Notes: generated from the letters alone by a model not told the origin. A stretch of 64,000 bases of DNA from an uncultured Christensenella sp. (GCA_910579295.1 CAJTTC010000009.1:8690-72689); one strand, 5' to 3'; shown: positions 1 to 9,354, counted from the first letter of the stretch. Made by a program: numbers and translations.

Positions 1-1
1 C

Positions 2-505
2 AAAGAGCTTACCTTTATTTTAAAGGAATACGGCGAAGAGCGGTTTGCAAGTTCAATCGCTTCAAATATAATTAAGGCGAGAGAAAAGCGTCGGTTGACG
101 ACGTGCGGACAGTTCGTAGAGATAATAGAGAGCAGTATACCGAAAAAATTTCAGCAAAACGGACCTGCCGCAAGAAAGAGCTTTCAGGCAATCAGAATTG
201 CGGTAAACGGCGAACTTGACGGACTTTACGAATGCGTGGTCGGCTTGACGCGCAGGTTGAAAGTCGGAGGAAGGATAGCGGTAATTACGTTCCATTCGCT
301 TGAGGACAGAATAGTCAAAAGGGCGTTTAAGGATTTGGAAACAGATTGCGTATGCGACAAGAGCTTGCCAGTATGCGTCTGCGGAAAGAAAAAGGAAATA
401 GAAATTATAACGAAAAAACCAACAGTGGCTTCGTTGAGAGAAATGGCGATAAATTCCCGTTCAAAATGCGCCAAACTCAGAATAGCCGAAAAAATACCAA
501 CGTGA
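2..505 (+). CDS. rsmH: 16S rRNA m4C1402 methyltransferase RsmH (5' partial)
   Basis: This is the C-terminal part of the S-adenosylmethionine-dependent enzyme that methylates N4 of C1402 in 16S rRNA. The reading frame is open from base 2, so the start lies outside the window. Visible family signatures are a YGEERFA segment near the left edge, an ARKSFQAIRIAVN segment (family consensus ATRxFQALRIxVN), the strongly conserved FHSLEDRIVK motif, and a C-terminal stretch ending in AKLRIAEK. A short Cys-rich stretch (CVCDKSLPVCVCGKK) sits where many RsmH proteins have a similar zinc-finger-like loop. It opens the division and cell-wall cluster, as in most Firmicutes, and is followed after 21 bases by the FtsL-like gene. 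Confidence 0.95.
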   Translation, partial: KELTFILKEYGEERFASSIASNIIKAREKRRLTTCGQFVEIIESSIPKKFQQNGPAARKSFQAIRIAVNGELDGLYECVVGLTRRLKVGGRIAVITFHSLEDRIVKRAFKDLETDCVCDKSLPVCVCGKKKEIEIITKKPTVASLREMAINSRSKCAKLRIAEKIPT

Positions 506-526
506 TATTCGATAAGGAGAAAGGAA

Positions 527-1222
527 ATGGCAGTCGATACCCCCGAGTTAGAGAGAATTACAGTAGAGAACAGGGCGAGAGTTTGCTCCGTACCTTCGCG
601 CTTAGATATTTTAGCGGAAGAGGAGCACAACGCTCGCATTAAAGACAGATACAGAAGGTTAATCAACCCCGAAAATAAAATAGAGGACGTATTCGGCCGT
701 CAGGAAGCGCCCGTCGCTTACGAGCAGTTAACCGTAGCGCCCGCAATGCAAACGCCCGCGCAGTACGAGTCCGTCAGCAGCAGTATATACAGAGTTGAAA
801 ACGCAAGGGCAGATTCCGTTATCTTCCGTGCGGACAGCTTGGTAAACAACAAGGGTGCGGAGTTGAGCGTTGCTCAGCCTGACGTTGACGTAGCTCCCGT
901 CGAAGAGGAAAGCGAGGATCTCCGTCCTACGCCTACGACAATTCAGTATCAGACTGTCGGCGCGGAGAACGAGCAGCAAAAGGTCAGCTTTGCCTCCGAT
1001 TCCAAGGGGCGCGTGTTCGGCAAGAGGGAGAAGATAATCGTCGCGGTGTTCGTGGCAGTCGTTGTAGCTCTGCTCGTGCTCGTTGTCGTAAACGCTTCCA
1101 TTATAGCTAACCTCAATACCGAAATAGCTCACGTTCAGGACAGCATAACGACGGTAAGGGGCGCGCTTGCAGGCGTTAACTCCACGGTTGAAGAGGTTAT
1201 CCGTAATACGGTGGGTCATTGA
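527..1222 (+). CDS. FtsL-like single-pass membrane division protein
   Basis: This 231-residue protein has a long, probably disordered cytoplasmic N-terminus (residues 1-165), a hydrophobic segment at about 170-189, and a short outer tail of about 40 residues with helical, coiled-coil-like character. That bitopic layout and its place between rsmH and the class B PBP are what is expected of FtsL, which bridges FtsQ/DivIB and the FtsW-FtsI synthase. Sequence identity to FtsL is not obvious, as is normal in this fast-evolving family. The cytoplasmic part is much longer than in typical FtsL (about 100 residues in total), and the outer coiled coil is short. A GGAG-type ribosome site lies just upstream of the ATG. 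The FtsL assignment rests on topology and gene order. Confidence 0.6.
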   Translation: MAVDTPELERITVENRARVCSVPSRLDILAEEEHNARIKDRYRRLINPENKIEDVFGRQEAPVAYEQLTVAPAMQTPAQYESVSSSIYRVENARADSVIFRADSLVNNKGAELSVAQPDVDVAPVEEESEDLRPTPTTIQYQTVGAENEQQKVSFASDSKGRVFGKREKIIVAVFVAVVVALLVLVVVNASIIANLNTEIAHVQDSITTVRGALAGVNSTVEEVIRNTVGH

Positions 1223-1330
1223 TTGAAAATTTAATAAATTGATAGAAAATTAAATAATAATAAAACTTATTCGGAGAATAGTACTATAAAAAATCAAGGT
1301 TTTTCCGTAACTGTTTTACAAAAGAGGTTA

Positions 1331-3025
1331 TTGTCAGCAATATTGGCAATAGCCTTTATTTTTTGCATAATTTTCGCTCGGTTCTTCTATATACAGGCGG
1401 TTTGGGGCAGCGAGCTGGTCTACCGCGCAACCGACCAATGGAACAGGGAAATACCCGTAGTCGCTTCACGCGGGCAAATCACCGACAGAAACGGACAGCT
1501 GATTGCGGGCAACAGAACGACGTACAGCGTTTTCGTCCGCCCGAACGCGGTTGCGAACGCGCAGTATGCCGCAACGGTTTTGAGCGGAACGCTCGGCGTA
1601 GAGCCCAACGCATTGCTTGAAAAGTTGCAGGCAGGTAAGGTGTCTGAAATAACCGTCGCGCGGCAGGTCGAAAAGGAAAATATAGAAAAGCTTACGGCTT
1701 ACGGGCTTGCGGGTGTGTATTACTCGCGAGACAATACGCGAACGTATACGTATAACGACGCCCTCTGTCAGGTGCTGGGGTTTACCGCGAACGACGGCAC
1801 GGGGTTATCGGGCATAGAAAAGTATTATGAAGATATTCTGTGCGGAGTCAACGGCGAGATAGCTTACAGTACGGATATTGTCGGGGTTGAAACGGAAAAT
1901 TCGAAGATTGTATACCGTGAGGCGGTGGCGGGCGACGGCGTAAGACTGACTATCGATATGGATATTCAGCTCGCCGCAGAGCAGGCTATGCGTTCCGTCT
2001 ATCAGTCTGCGGGTGCGAAAAAGGTTTCGTGTATAGTGCTTGACCCCAACAATTTCGACGTTCTGGCTATGGTCAATTATCCGTCGTACGATTTAAACGA
2101 CGTTCCGCGCGACGACGCTCAGACTCTCAACGCGCTTTCGCGCAACAGTCTGGTGAGCGACATATACGAGCCGGGGTCGACTTTTAAAATTCTGACCGCC
2201 GCCGCCGATTTAGAGGAGTATTACCGCGGCAACAAGAGCGCATTTTCGCCCTCTTACGTCTTTAACGGCAGCCGAACCCGTACCGTCGACGGCACGAAAA
2301 TCAAGTGCTGGTCTGACCATTCCAACGGCAAACATTCCAATCAGACGCTTGCGGAGGCGCTCAACAACAGCTGTAACCCCTGTTTTACGGATATAGCGCT
2401 GGCTCTCGGCAAGGATAAGTTTTACGAATATCTTACGGCTTTCGGCTTGGGCAACGTCACGGGCATTGACTTTAACGGCGAGGCTTTGGGAATGCTTGTG
2501 CCGCAGGCTCTCGTTAGGGACTGCGATTTGGCGAGAATAGGCTTCGGGCAGACGATTGCCGTCAGCGGCTTACAGCTTGCGTGCGCGGCGGCAGCGGCGG
2601 TGAACGGCGGCAACTACTATGCTCCTCACCTGCTGAAAAGTATCGTGTCTTCCGACGGCAAAACGGTGGAAGAGTACTCGCCCGTATTAAAGCAGAAACC
2701 CATAAGCGAACAGGCTTCCCGTCAGCTCGCCGCTATGTTGGAAGGCGTAGTCAAAGAGGGTAGCGGCAAAAAAGCCTATATTGAGGGCTATAAGGTGGGC
2801 GGCAAGACGGGTACGGCTCAGAAATACGAGGACGGACATATCGCCGCGGGCAAGTACGTTTCATCGTTCGTCGGCTTCTTCCCCAGCGACAGTCCGCGCT
2901 ATCTTGCGTTGATAATCGTTGACGAGCCGACGGGCACATACTACGGCAGCGCGGTTGCCGCGCCCGTTGCGAAGGAGATTTTCGAGGACATAATAAAAAT
3001 TAAAAATATTCAGCCCTTTGAGTAA
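1331..3025 (+). CDS. ftsI: Class B penicillin-binding protein (FtsI/SpoVD-like transpeptidase)
   Basis: Septal peptidoglycan DD-transpeptidase of 564 residues. An N-terminal membrane anchor (about residues 3-20) is followed by the PBP dimerisation domain with an ASRGQITDRNG segment, then the transpeptidase domain. Its three active-site motifs are present: SxxK at S283-K286 (EPGSTFK), SxN at S347-N349 (NNSCN), and KTG at 492-494 (GGKTGTAQ). The protein ends soon after the transpeptidase domain, so it has no C-terminal PASTA domain, unlike SpoVD or PBP2x. No ATG is available. The start is taken as TTG at 1331 behind AAGAGG. The frame is open back to about 1238 and would add a basic cytoplasmic tail if a non-standard start were used, so the N-terminus is uncertain. 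Confidence 0.92.
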   Translation: MSAILAIAFIFCIIFARFFYIQAVWGSELVYRATDQWNREIPVVASRGQITDRNGQLIAGNRTTYSVFVRPNAVANAQYAATVLSGTLGVEPNALLEKLQAGKVSEITVARQVEKENIEKLTAYGLAGVYYSRDNTRTYTYNDALCQVLGFTANDGTGLSGIEKYYEDILCGVNGEIAYSTDIVGVETENSKIVYREAVAGDGVRLTIDMDIQLAAEQAMRSVYQSAGAKKVSCIVLDPNNFDVLAMVNYPSYDLNDVPRDDAQTLNALSRNSLVSDIYEPGSTFKILTAAADLEEYYRGNKSAFSPSYVFNGSRTRTVDGTKIKCWSDHSNGKHSNQTLAEALNNSCNPCFTDIALALGKDKFYEYLTAFGLGNVTGIDFNGEALGMLVPQALVRDCDLARIGFGQTIAVSGLQLACAAAAAVNGGNYYAPHLLKSIVSSDGKTVEEYSPVLKQKPISEQASRQLAAMLEGVVKEGSGKKAYIEGYKVGGKTGTAQKYEDGHIAAGKYVSSFVGFFPSDSPRYLALIIVDEPTGTYYGSAVAAPVAKEIFEDIIKIKNIQPFE

Positions 3026-3045
3026 GAGGCTATTGCGAGGATAAA

Positions 3046-4479
3046 ATGAAATTCGGTAATTTATTGAGCGACTTACAGTGCGAAAGCGTAACGGGCGGAG
3101 AAACGGAGGTGAGCGGACTGTGCTCCGACGCTGACGCCGTTGTTCGCGGGGACGTCTTTATCTGCTATGCGGGTATGAATTTCGACGGGCACGACTTTAT
3201 AGACAAGGCTGTGGCGAACGGCGCGGCGGCGATTGTGTGCGAAAAGGAGATAAAAACTCAGCTTCCGTGCGCGGTGGTTGCCGATGGACGCGCGGCAATG
3301 GCGGTGCTTGCCCGTACGTTTTACGGCTATGCCGATAAGAAATTAAAGCTCATAGCCGTGACGGGCACTAACGGAAAGACGACCACTACGTATATGCTGA
3401 AAAGCATTTTCGACAAAAATAATTGTAAAACGGGCATAATCGGCACATTGGGCATAGCTTACGGCGATATATTTATTACACCCGAGCTCACGACTCCCGA
3501 TCCGCTGTTTCTTCACAGCGTTTTTGCCGATATGGTAAAGTGCGGTGTGGAGTACGTCTTTATTGAAGCCTCCGCGCACGCGCTTTACTTCGATAAGCTT
3601 CACGGTCTGCACTTCGAGGCGGGCATATTCACCAACTGTACGCAGGATCATCTCGATTTTTTTAAAGATATGCAGAGCTATGCGGAATGTAAGTGCAAAC
3701 TTTTCGAGCGTGGCAGGTGCACGCATGCCGTCGTAAATTCCGACGACCCTCTCGGCGCACAGCTCATTGAAGCGTTGCCCGACTGTGTGAGCTACGGGCT
3801 GGAAAATCCCGCGGACACTTTCGCCATAGACGTTGAGGAACGGATAGACGGCAGTACGTTCGTCATAAATCTCAACGACGAAATTTATGAAATCAATCTG
3901 AAATTGCTCGCATTGCACAACGTCTACAACGCTTTGGCGGCGGCTTCGTGCGCGCAATTGCTCGGCGTTAAAACGGAGGTTATAGCCGAGGGGTTGGCAG
4001 GCTTGGACAGGGTTTCGGGCAGGTTGGAGCGCGTTGCCCGTTATAACGGCGGCGAGGTGTTCGTCGATTTTGCGCACACTCCCGACGGGCTTGAAAAATC
4101 GCTTTCGTCATTGAAAAAGCTGTGCGCGGGAAATCTGTACTGCCTTTTCGGTTGCGGAGGCAACAGGGATAAGACAAAAAGACCCATTATGGGCGAGGTC
4201 GCCGCGAAGTACGCCGACTTTGTAATAATCACCTCGGACAATCCACGATACGAAGACCCGTATGAAATAATATCGCAGATAGAGGCGGGGGTTAAGTCGA
4301 AAGGCAAAAAATACGTTGCCGTAACCGACAGGGAAATTGCCATAGAGTACGCGCTCAACCTAATAGGGCAGGACGACGTGTTGCTGGTTGCGGGCAAGGG
4401 CGGAGAAAATTATCAGGAAATTATGGGTATAAAACACAGTTTTAACGACAATACGGTAATAAAAAAACTTATAAGTTGA
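3046..4479 (+). CDS. murE: UDP-MurNAc-tripeptide synthetase MurE (meso-DAP type)
   Basis: Cytoplasmic ATP-dependent ligase that adds the third amino acid to UDP-MurNAc-L-Ala-D-Glu. The Mur-ligase P-loop TGTNGKTT starts at T106 (Lys111). The substrate-specificity motif reads DNPR at residues 398-401, the form known to select meso-diaminopimelate rather than lysine. Length (477 residues) is normal. The start ATG follows a GAGGAT ribosome site 20 bases after the PBP gene. The next gene is mraY after only 6 bases. murF, which usually lies between murE and mraY, is absent here and must be elsewhere. The DAP specificity matters for the dapF-like domain fused to carB later in the window. Confidence 0.96.
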   Translation: MKFGNLLSDLQCESVTGGETEVSGLCSDADAVVRGDVFICYAGMNFDGHDFIDKAVANGAAAIVCEKEIKTQLPCAVVADGRAAMAVLARTFYGYADKKLKLIAVTGTNGKTTTTYMLKSIFDKNNCKTGIIGTLGIAYGDIFITPELTTPDPLFLHSVFADMVKCGVEYVFIEASAHALYFDKLHGLHFEAGIFTNCTQDHLDFFKDMQSYAECKCKLFERGRCTHAVVNSDDPLGAQLIEALPDCVSYGLENPADTFAIDVEERIDGSTFVINLNDEIYEINLKLLALHNVYNALAAASCAQLLGVKTEVIAEGLAGLDRVSGRLERVARYNGGEVFVDFAHTPDGLEKSLSSLKKLCAGNLYCLFGCGGNRDKTKRPIMGEVAAKYADFVIITSDNPRYEDPYEIISQIEAGVKSKGKKYVAVTDREIAIEYALNLIGQDDVLLVAGKGGENYQEIMGIKHSFNDNTVIKKLIS

Positions 4480-4485
4480 TAAATT

Positions 4486-5430
4486 ATGAAAGAATATTTG
4501 ATTGCGCTTCTTGCCGCGTTTTTTGCGTCGCTGTTGCTTACGGCGTGTTTAATGCCGCTCCTGCGGCGGCTCAAAGCGGGGCAGTACATTCTCGGTTACG
4601 TAAAAGAGCATAAGGGTAAAAGCGGCACGCCCACTATGGGCGGGCTGGCTTTTATTACGTCCGTAATAGTTGTGTCGATTGTCTTTTACGGTTTTTCCGA
4701 TAAGACGGTAAATTTAACGCTGATTACTGTGGCGGGATTTATGATTGTCGGTTTCCTCGACGATTTTTTAAAGATTTACCGAAAGGAAAACGAGGGCTTG
4801 AAGCCGTATCAGAAAATAATTTTTCAGCTTGCAATAGCCGTTGTCGCGGCGGTTTACTGCTACTTAAACCAAATAACCCGCATAAACGTGCCCTTTGGCG
4901 GCGGGCTCAGCTTCGATATCTATTGGGGGATTATTCCTCTTGTCCTTTTTGTCTTTCTGGCAAGCGTTAATTGCGTAAATCTCACCGACGGTCTGGACGG
5001 GCTTGCGGGCGGAACGTCGGTTGCGTATCTGCTGTCCGTCGGCATAATTTTAGCTTCGGGCGGCAATCCTATGGCAAAAATCTGCTTTATAGGAGTGGGA
5101 GCGCTCGCCGCGTTTTTGCTGTTCAACGTAAACAGGGCGGCTATCTTTATGGGCGACACGGGTTCGCTCGCGCTAGGCGGGCTTATAGCGTGCGTCACCG
5201 TGTTTACGGGCAATACGCTATATCTGCCGATTATCGGAATAACCTTTGTGTTTTCGGGAATATCCGTAATAGTACAGGTAATATATTATAAGCGGACGGG
5301 GCGAAGAGTGTTTTTAATGGCGCCGCTTCATCATCATTTTCAGATGAAGGGGCATACGGAATGTAAAATTTCTTATGCGTACGCTCTTATAACCGCCATA
5401 ATCGGAATAATTTGTATTATTTTTATGTGA
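4486..5430 (+). CDS. mraY: Phospho-MurNAc-pentapeptide translocase MraY
   Basis: Integral membrane enzyme that transfers phospho-MurNAc-pentapeptide to undecaprenyl phosphate, forming lipid I. The 314-residue protein is strongly hydrophobic, with about ten predicted membrane segments. Hallmark motifs are present: a DD pair at residues 92-93 (LDDFLK), the NLTDGLDG loop starting at N165, MGDTGSLALGG, and the HHH box at 282-284 (PLHHHFQ). It begins 6 bases after murE and ends 6 bases before murD, so co-translation within one operon is likely. Confidence 0.97.
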   Translation: MKEYLIALLAAFFASLLLTACLMPLLRRLKAGQYILGYVKEHKGKSGTPTMGGLAFITSVIVVSIVFYGFSDKTVNLTLITVAGFMIVGFLDDFLKIYRKENEGLKPYQKIIFQLAIAVVAAVYCYLNQITRINVPFGGGLSFDIYWGIIPLVLFVFLASVNCVNLTDGLDGLAGGTSVAYLLSVGIILASGGNPMAKICFIGVGALAAFLLFNVNRAAIFMGDTGSLALGGLIACVTVFTGNTLYLPIIGITFVFSGISVIVQVIYYKRTGRRVFLMAPLHHHFQMKGHTECKISYAYALITAIIGIICIIFM

Positions 5431-5436
5431 GGTAAA

Positions 5437-6804
5437 ATGTATTACGGTAATCAAAAGTTTTTAGTTGCAGGTCTGTCACGCTCGGGCGAGGGGTGCGCGA
5501 ATTTTCTTCTGCGCAGAGGAGCAAGCGTATATATTTACGACGATGTGGTCACCGATAAGATTTCGGAACTCGTCAAGTCGTTGCAGGCAAAGGGCGCGAT
5601 AGCCGTCACTCCCGAAAATCTCAACGATGCGGTTTCGGCTTGCGACGTGCTTGTGCTCAGCCCGGGAATACCCATAGACAACGCGTTGCCCGTGGCGTTC
5701 CGTAAGCTTGGCAAAGCCATTATAGGCGAAGAAGAGCTGGCGGCTACATATCTGCGCGCCGCCGCGGTGGCGGTTACGGGCACTAACGGCAAAACGACTA
5801 CCGTTTCTATGATGCAGAGCGTTATGGAGGCTTGCGGTAAAAAATCCGTGCCGTGCGGCAATTACGGCAATCCTCTGGTAAACGTTGTCGAGGATTTGGG
5901 GTTCGACAGCTTTGCGCTTCTTGAAATTTCGTCCTTTCAGTTGGAAACGCTTTTCAGCCTGCGCCCGCACGTAGCCGTAATAACCAACATTACCGAGGAT
6001 CACTTAAACCGTCACTACAATATGGAAAACTACGTTTTTCTGAAAAGCAAGCTCATACGCAACCTGCGCGAGAGCGAGTACGCCGTGCTCAATTACGACG
6101 ACGAAAGGGTACGTCAGCTTGCGAAGGTTACGCGCGGCAAGGTTGTTTGGTTTTCGGCTCTGCAACAGGTGGAGGGCGCTTACGTCGACGGCGGAACGGT
6201 CTATTACCGTGGTGAAAGATATTTCGGCGTGGAAAATATGACCCTCGGCGGATTGCACAACATTTATAACGCTTTGGCTTGCGTGGCGGTTTCGGCTCTG
6301 CTCGGACTTAACAGGGAAACGGCGGCAAACGCTATATGTAAGTTCAGGGGGGTCAAGCACAGAATACAGCTTGTCGGCGAGGTTAACGGCGTTACGTACA
6401 TAAACGACAGCAAGGGCACTAACGTAGACGCGACTTTAAAGGCGGTAGAGAGCGTTGCCCGTCCCACGGTTCTGCTTCTCGGCGGTAAGGATAAGGGGTA
6501 TGACTACGCGCCGCTGTTCGAGGGGCTTGCAAACAGCCGGGTGGTGCACGCCGTGCTGTACGGCGAAAACCGCTTCAAGCTGATTGACAACGCTTCGAAA
6601 TGCGGCTTTACAAGTTATTCGGCGTGCGCCGATTTTGCTACCGCCGTACACCTTGCTTCCTATATTGCAAAAACGGGACAGAGCGTGCTTTTAAGTCCTG
6701 CAAGCGCAAGCTTCGACGAGTTTTCCAGCTATGAAGAGCGCGGCGACGCCTTTATAAGCGCGGTTGAAGAGTTGAAGAAAAAATTCGGCGGGGCGGCGCA
6801 ATGA
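5437..6804 (+). CDS. murD: UDP-MurNAc-L-alanine:D-glutamate ligase MurD
   Basis: Cytoplasmic Mur ligase that adds D-glutamate to UDP-MurNAc-L-Ala. The Rossmann-like N-terminal domain opens with VAGLSRSGEG. The P-loop TGTNGKTT begins at T114 (Lys119). The central HNIYNALA segment and the C-terminal INDSKGTN and GGKDKG motifs are typical of MurD. The length of 455 residues is standard. The start ATG is preceded by GAGG. The stop overlaps the ftsW start by four bases, a sign of coupled translation. Confidence 0.96.
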   Translation: MYYGNQKFLVAGLSRSGEGCANFLLRRGASVYIYDDVVTDKISELVKSLQAKGAIAVTPENLNDAVSACDVLVLSPGIPIDNALPVAFRKLGKAIIGEEELAATYLRAAAVAVTGTNGKTTTVSMMQSVMEACGKKSVPCGNYGNPLVNVVEDLGFDSFALLEISSFQLETLFSLRPHVAVITNITEDHLNRHYNMENYVFLKSKLIRNLRESEYAVLNYDDERVRQLAKVTRGKVVWFSALQQVEGAYVDGGTVYYRGERYFGVENMTLGGLHNIYNALACVAVSALLGLNRETAANAICKFRGVKHRIQLVGEVNGVTYINDSKGTNVDATLKAVESVARPTVLLLGGKDKGYDYAPLFEGLANSRVVHAVLYGENRFKLIDNASKCGFTSYSACADFATAVHLASYIAKTGQSVLLSPASASFDEFSSYEERGDAFISAVEELKKKFGGAAQ

Positions 6805-7922
6805 AGACGGGCGCAATAAAAATTAATCGTATTGGCAAAGACAAAAAAGCGGGAGATATCCCGCTTTTAATTTGTATTTTTGCTATGGTAATATTCGGCT
6901 GTCTTATGATTTATTCGGCAAGCTCCTACGTGGGCGAGGTGCAGTACGGCGACAGTCTGTTCTTCGTAAAAAAACAGCTCATAGGCGTAGCCGTCGGTGC
7001 GGCGGCGTTCGTCGGCGTGCAGTTTCTTCCGTATCGGAAGCTGATTAAATGTAAAATCCCCGCCGTTGTCGTTGCCGTCATTCTGCTTGCGCTCGTCTTC
7101 GTTCCGGGGGTGGGGGTGACAAATTACGGCGCTACGCGTTGGGTGGGGTTCGGATCGTTCACGCTTCAACCGTCCGAGATTGCCAAGTATGCCTTCGTGC
7201 TGTTCGCCGCCGCGCATTTCTCAAAGAATTACGAAAAGGTAAAGACCTTTGGCGGCGTGCTTCCCGTCCTTATAGTGGGCGTACTCTTCTGTCTGCTGAT
7301 TATAGTCGAGCCCAATATGTCCATTACGATGTGCGTGGGGCTTCTGATGCTGGCTATGATTTTTCTCAGCGGCACGAATTTAAAGACGTTTGCCATAGTT
7401 TTAATACCGTTCGTTGTCGCGGTGCCCGTTCTCATTTTGCTCGAACCGTACAGACTGCAACGTCTGAGCGCGTTTATAGACCCGTGGGCTTCGCCTAAGG
7501 GGGACGGTTATCAGCTGATACAGTCGCTGTACGCTCTCGGCAACGGCGGATTGTTCGGAGTGGGGCTGTTTAACTCTACGCAGAAATACAGGTTTCTTCC
7601 CTTTGCCGAAAGCGATTTCATAATGTCGGTTATGGGCGAGGAGCTGGGGTTTTTCGGGCTTGCCGTGTTCTTTATCGTCAGCGGCTTTATCGTATACCGC
7701 GGCTTTGCAATCGCTTCGCGCTGTAAGGACAGGTTCGGTTATCTTCTTGCTTCGGGCATTTCGCTCGTGTACGGAATACAGGTAATAATCAACGCGCTTG
7801 TCGTCAGCGGAACGATACCGCCTACGGGATTGCCTCTTCCGCTCATAAGCAGCGGCAACACCTCGCTGATAATAACGATGACGTCTATGGGCGTGCTCTA
7901 TTCGATGTCCCGTACAAATTAA
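6801..7922 (+). CDS. ftsW: SEDS-family peptidoglycan glycosyltransferase FtsW
   Basis: Polytopic membrane enzyme that polymerises glycan strands at the septum together with the class B PBP. The 373-residue protein has about ten hydrophobic segments. It keeps the SEDS signatures: YGATRWVGFGSFTLQPSE in the first half, then GVGLFNSTQKYRFLPFAESDF (first part of the family consensus GxGxGxSxQK, followed by the loop holding the catalytic Asp), GEELGFFG, and PTTGxPLPLIS-like TGLPLPLISSG near the end. Its ATG overlaps the murD stop. A murG gene would normally follow; here murA is next, after a 166-base gap with its own promoter-like signals. Confidence 0.94.
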   Translation: MKTGAIKINRIGKDKKAGDIPLLICIFAMVIFGCLMIYSASSYVGEVQYGDSLFFVKKQLIGVAVGAAAFVGVQFLPYRKLIKCKIPAVVVAVILLALVFVPGVGVTNYGATRWVGFGSFTLQPSEIAKYAFVLFAAAHFSKNYEKVKTFGGVLPVLIVGVLFCLLIIVEPNMSITMCVGLLMLAMIFLSGTNLKTFAIVLIPFVVAVPVLILLEPYRLQRLSAFIDPWASPKGDGYQLIQSLYALGNGGLFGVGLFNSTQKYRFLPFAESDFIMSVMGEELGFFGLAVFFIVSGFIVYRGFAIASRCKDRFGYLLASGISLVYGIQVIINALVVSGTIPPTGLPLPLISSGNTSLIITMTSMGVLYSMSRTN

Positions 7923-7948
7923 CAAGGTCGGTAAAAAACCCATATAAT
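7919..7948 (+). promoter_or_regulatory. Candidate promoter for murA
   Basis: TTAACA at 7919-7924 and TATAAT at 7943-7948, 18 bases apart. The -35 box overlaps the ftsW stop codon. Transcription would start near 7955, exactly where a strong inverted repeat begins. Confidence 0.6.
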
Positions 7949-7954
7949 AAAGTA

Positions 7955-8056
7955 GGATAACCACGCGGATAGTGTAATTTCATTCAGTACATACGCGTTA
8001 TCCGACACGGCGCGCGAAAAGGATACGGAGGGGTGGTCCGTCCGTTTCCGTTCGCG
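7955..8056 (+). promoter_or_regulatory. Structured leader upstream of murA (two inverted repeats)
   Basis: Two long-range stems fill the gap before murA. The first pairs GGATAA (7955-7960) and CGCG (7964-7967) with CGCG (7994-7997) and TTATCC (7998-8003). The second pairs CGCGAA (8013-8018) with TTCGCG (8051-8056), with inner CGGA/TCCG and GG/CC helices. A T-rich stretch follows, then the GGGAG ribosome site of murA. No known riboswitch is recognised; it could be a cis-acting RNA or an operator pair. Confidence 0.45.
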
Positions 8057-8088
8057 GGCTCTTTATTATTTACATACAGGGAGTTGTT

Positions 8089-9345
8089 ATGGATAAGTAC
8101 ATTGTCAACGGCGGTAACGCACTGTTCGGTTCGGTGAACGTTCAGGCGGCAAAAAATTCGGTACTTCCCATATTGGCGGCAAGCGTTTTAACTGATGAAA
8201 AGATTGTTATCCGCAACGTGCCGTCGATTACGGACGTGCATAATATGGTCAAAATTCTCGGTTGTCTCGGTTGCCGTTGCACGTTTGTCAGGAACGACGT
8301 GATTATAGACGCTTCCTATGCGGACTGTTACAAAATACCCAGCGTGCTCGCAAGGGAATTGCGGTCGTCTGTCTTTCTTCTGGGGTCGGTCATATCGAGG
8401 TTTCGCAGAGCTAAAATCGCCTACCCCGGCGGTTGCGACATTGGACTGCGCCCCGTCGATTTGCATCTTACGGGTTTGAAGAAGCTGGGCGTCAGGATTA
8501 CCGAAGCTAACGGCTATATATCGTGCGAGTGCGATAAACTTACGGGCGACGAAATAATGTTGGACTGTCCGAGCGTTGGGGCGACCGAAAATATAATGCT
8601 CGCCGCAGTAAAGGCGGAGGGTACGACGGTAATAAAGAACGCCGCGCGCGAGCCCGAAATCGAGGATTTGCAGAAATTTCTGAATACCATAGGCGCTAAG
8701 GTGAGCGGCGCGGGCAGCGGGACGGTGATTATACACGGCGTGGATAAGCTGGGCGGCGGCGAGTATCTGCCCATTTGCGACAGGATAGAGGCGGGGACTT
8801 TTCTTATTTGCACGGCTATGTGCGGCGGAGAGATACAGTTGAACGGCGTAAACGCGGAATTGTTGAGCTCTCTTTTACATAAACTTCGCGAAAACGGTTG
8901 CAAAATACGGGTAAAAGATGATAAAATAACTTTGCGGTGCGATAAGCGCCCCTGTTCGGTGAAGAGTATAGAAACGCAACCCTACCCCGGGTTTCCCACC
9001 GACTTACAGGCGCAGATGACGGCGCTCTGTTGCGTGTGCCGCGGAAATTCTATCGTTACCGAGAACTTGTTCGAAACACGGTTCAAGTACGTTCCCGAAC
9101 TGAAAAAAATGGGCGCGGATATTACGGTAATCGACAGAAACGCTTTCGTGCACGGCGTGGAAAAGCTGAAAGGCGCGGAGGTTATCGCGCACGATTTGCG
9201 CGGCGGCGCGGCGTTGGTCATTGCGGCGCTCGCGGCTGAGGGAAAGAGTGAAATTCTCGATATATCCCATATAGACAGGGGATATTCGGATTTTGAATAT
9301 AAGCTTAGGGCTATCGGAGGAGATATCGTTCGCGTAGCCGTGTGA
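8089..9345 (+). CDS. murA: UDP-GlcNAc 1-carboxyvinyltransferase MurA
   Basis: First committed enzyme of peptidoglycan synthesis; it transfers enolpyruvate from PEP to UDP-GlcNAc. Length is 418 residues. The catalytic cysteine is visible at C116 within GGCDIGLRPVDLH, so this is the fosfomycin-sensitive Cys form rather than the Asp form. Other family segments are GSVNVQAAKNSVLPILAA at the N-terminus (PEP/UDP-GlcNAc site) and PYPGFPTDLQAQ. The ATG follows a GGGAG ribosome site. It sits inside the division cluster, between ftsW and ftsQ, as in several Clostridia, and its own promoter and leader suggest separate control. Confidence 0.96.
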   Translation: MDKYIVNGGNALFGSVNVQAAKNSVLPILAASVLTDEKIVIRNVPSITDVHNMVKILGCLGCRCTFVRNDVIIDASYADCYKIPSVLARELRSSVFLLGSVISRFRRAKIAYPGGCDIGLRPVDLHLTGLKKLGVRITEANGYISCECDKLTGDEIMLDCPSVGATENIMLAAVKAEGTTVIKNAAREPEIEDLQKFLNTIGAKVSGAGSGTVIIHGVDKLGGGEYLPICDRIEAGTFLICTAMCGGEIQLNGVNAELLSSLLHKLRENGCKIRVKDDKITLRCDKRPCSVKSIETQPYPGFPTDLQAQMTALCCVCRGNSIVTENLFETRFKYVPELKKMGADITVIDRNAFVHGVEKLKGAEVIAHDLRGGAALVIAALAAEGKSEILDISHIDRGYSDFEYKLRAIGGDIVRVAV

Positions 9346-9354
9346 AGTACGGAT

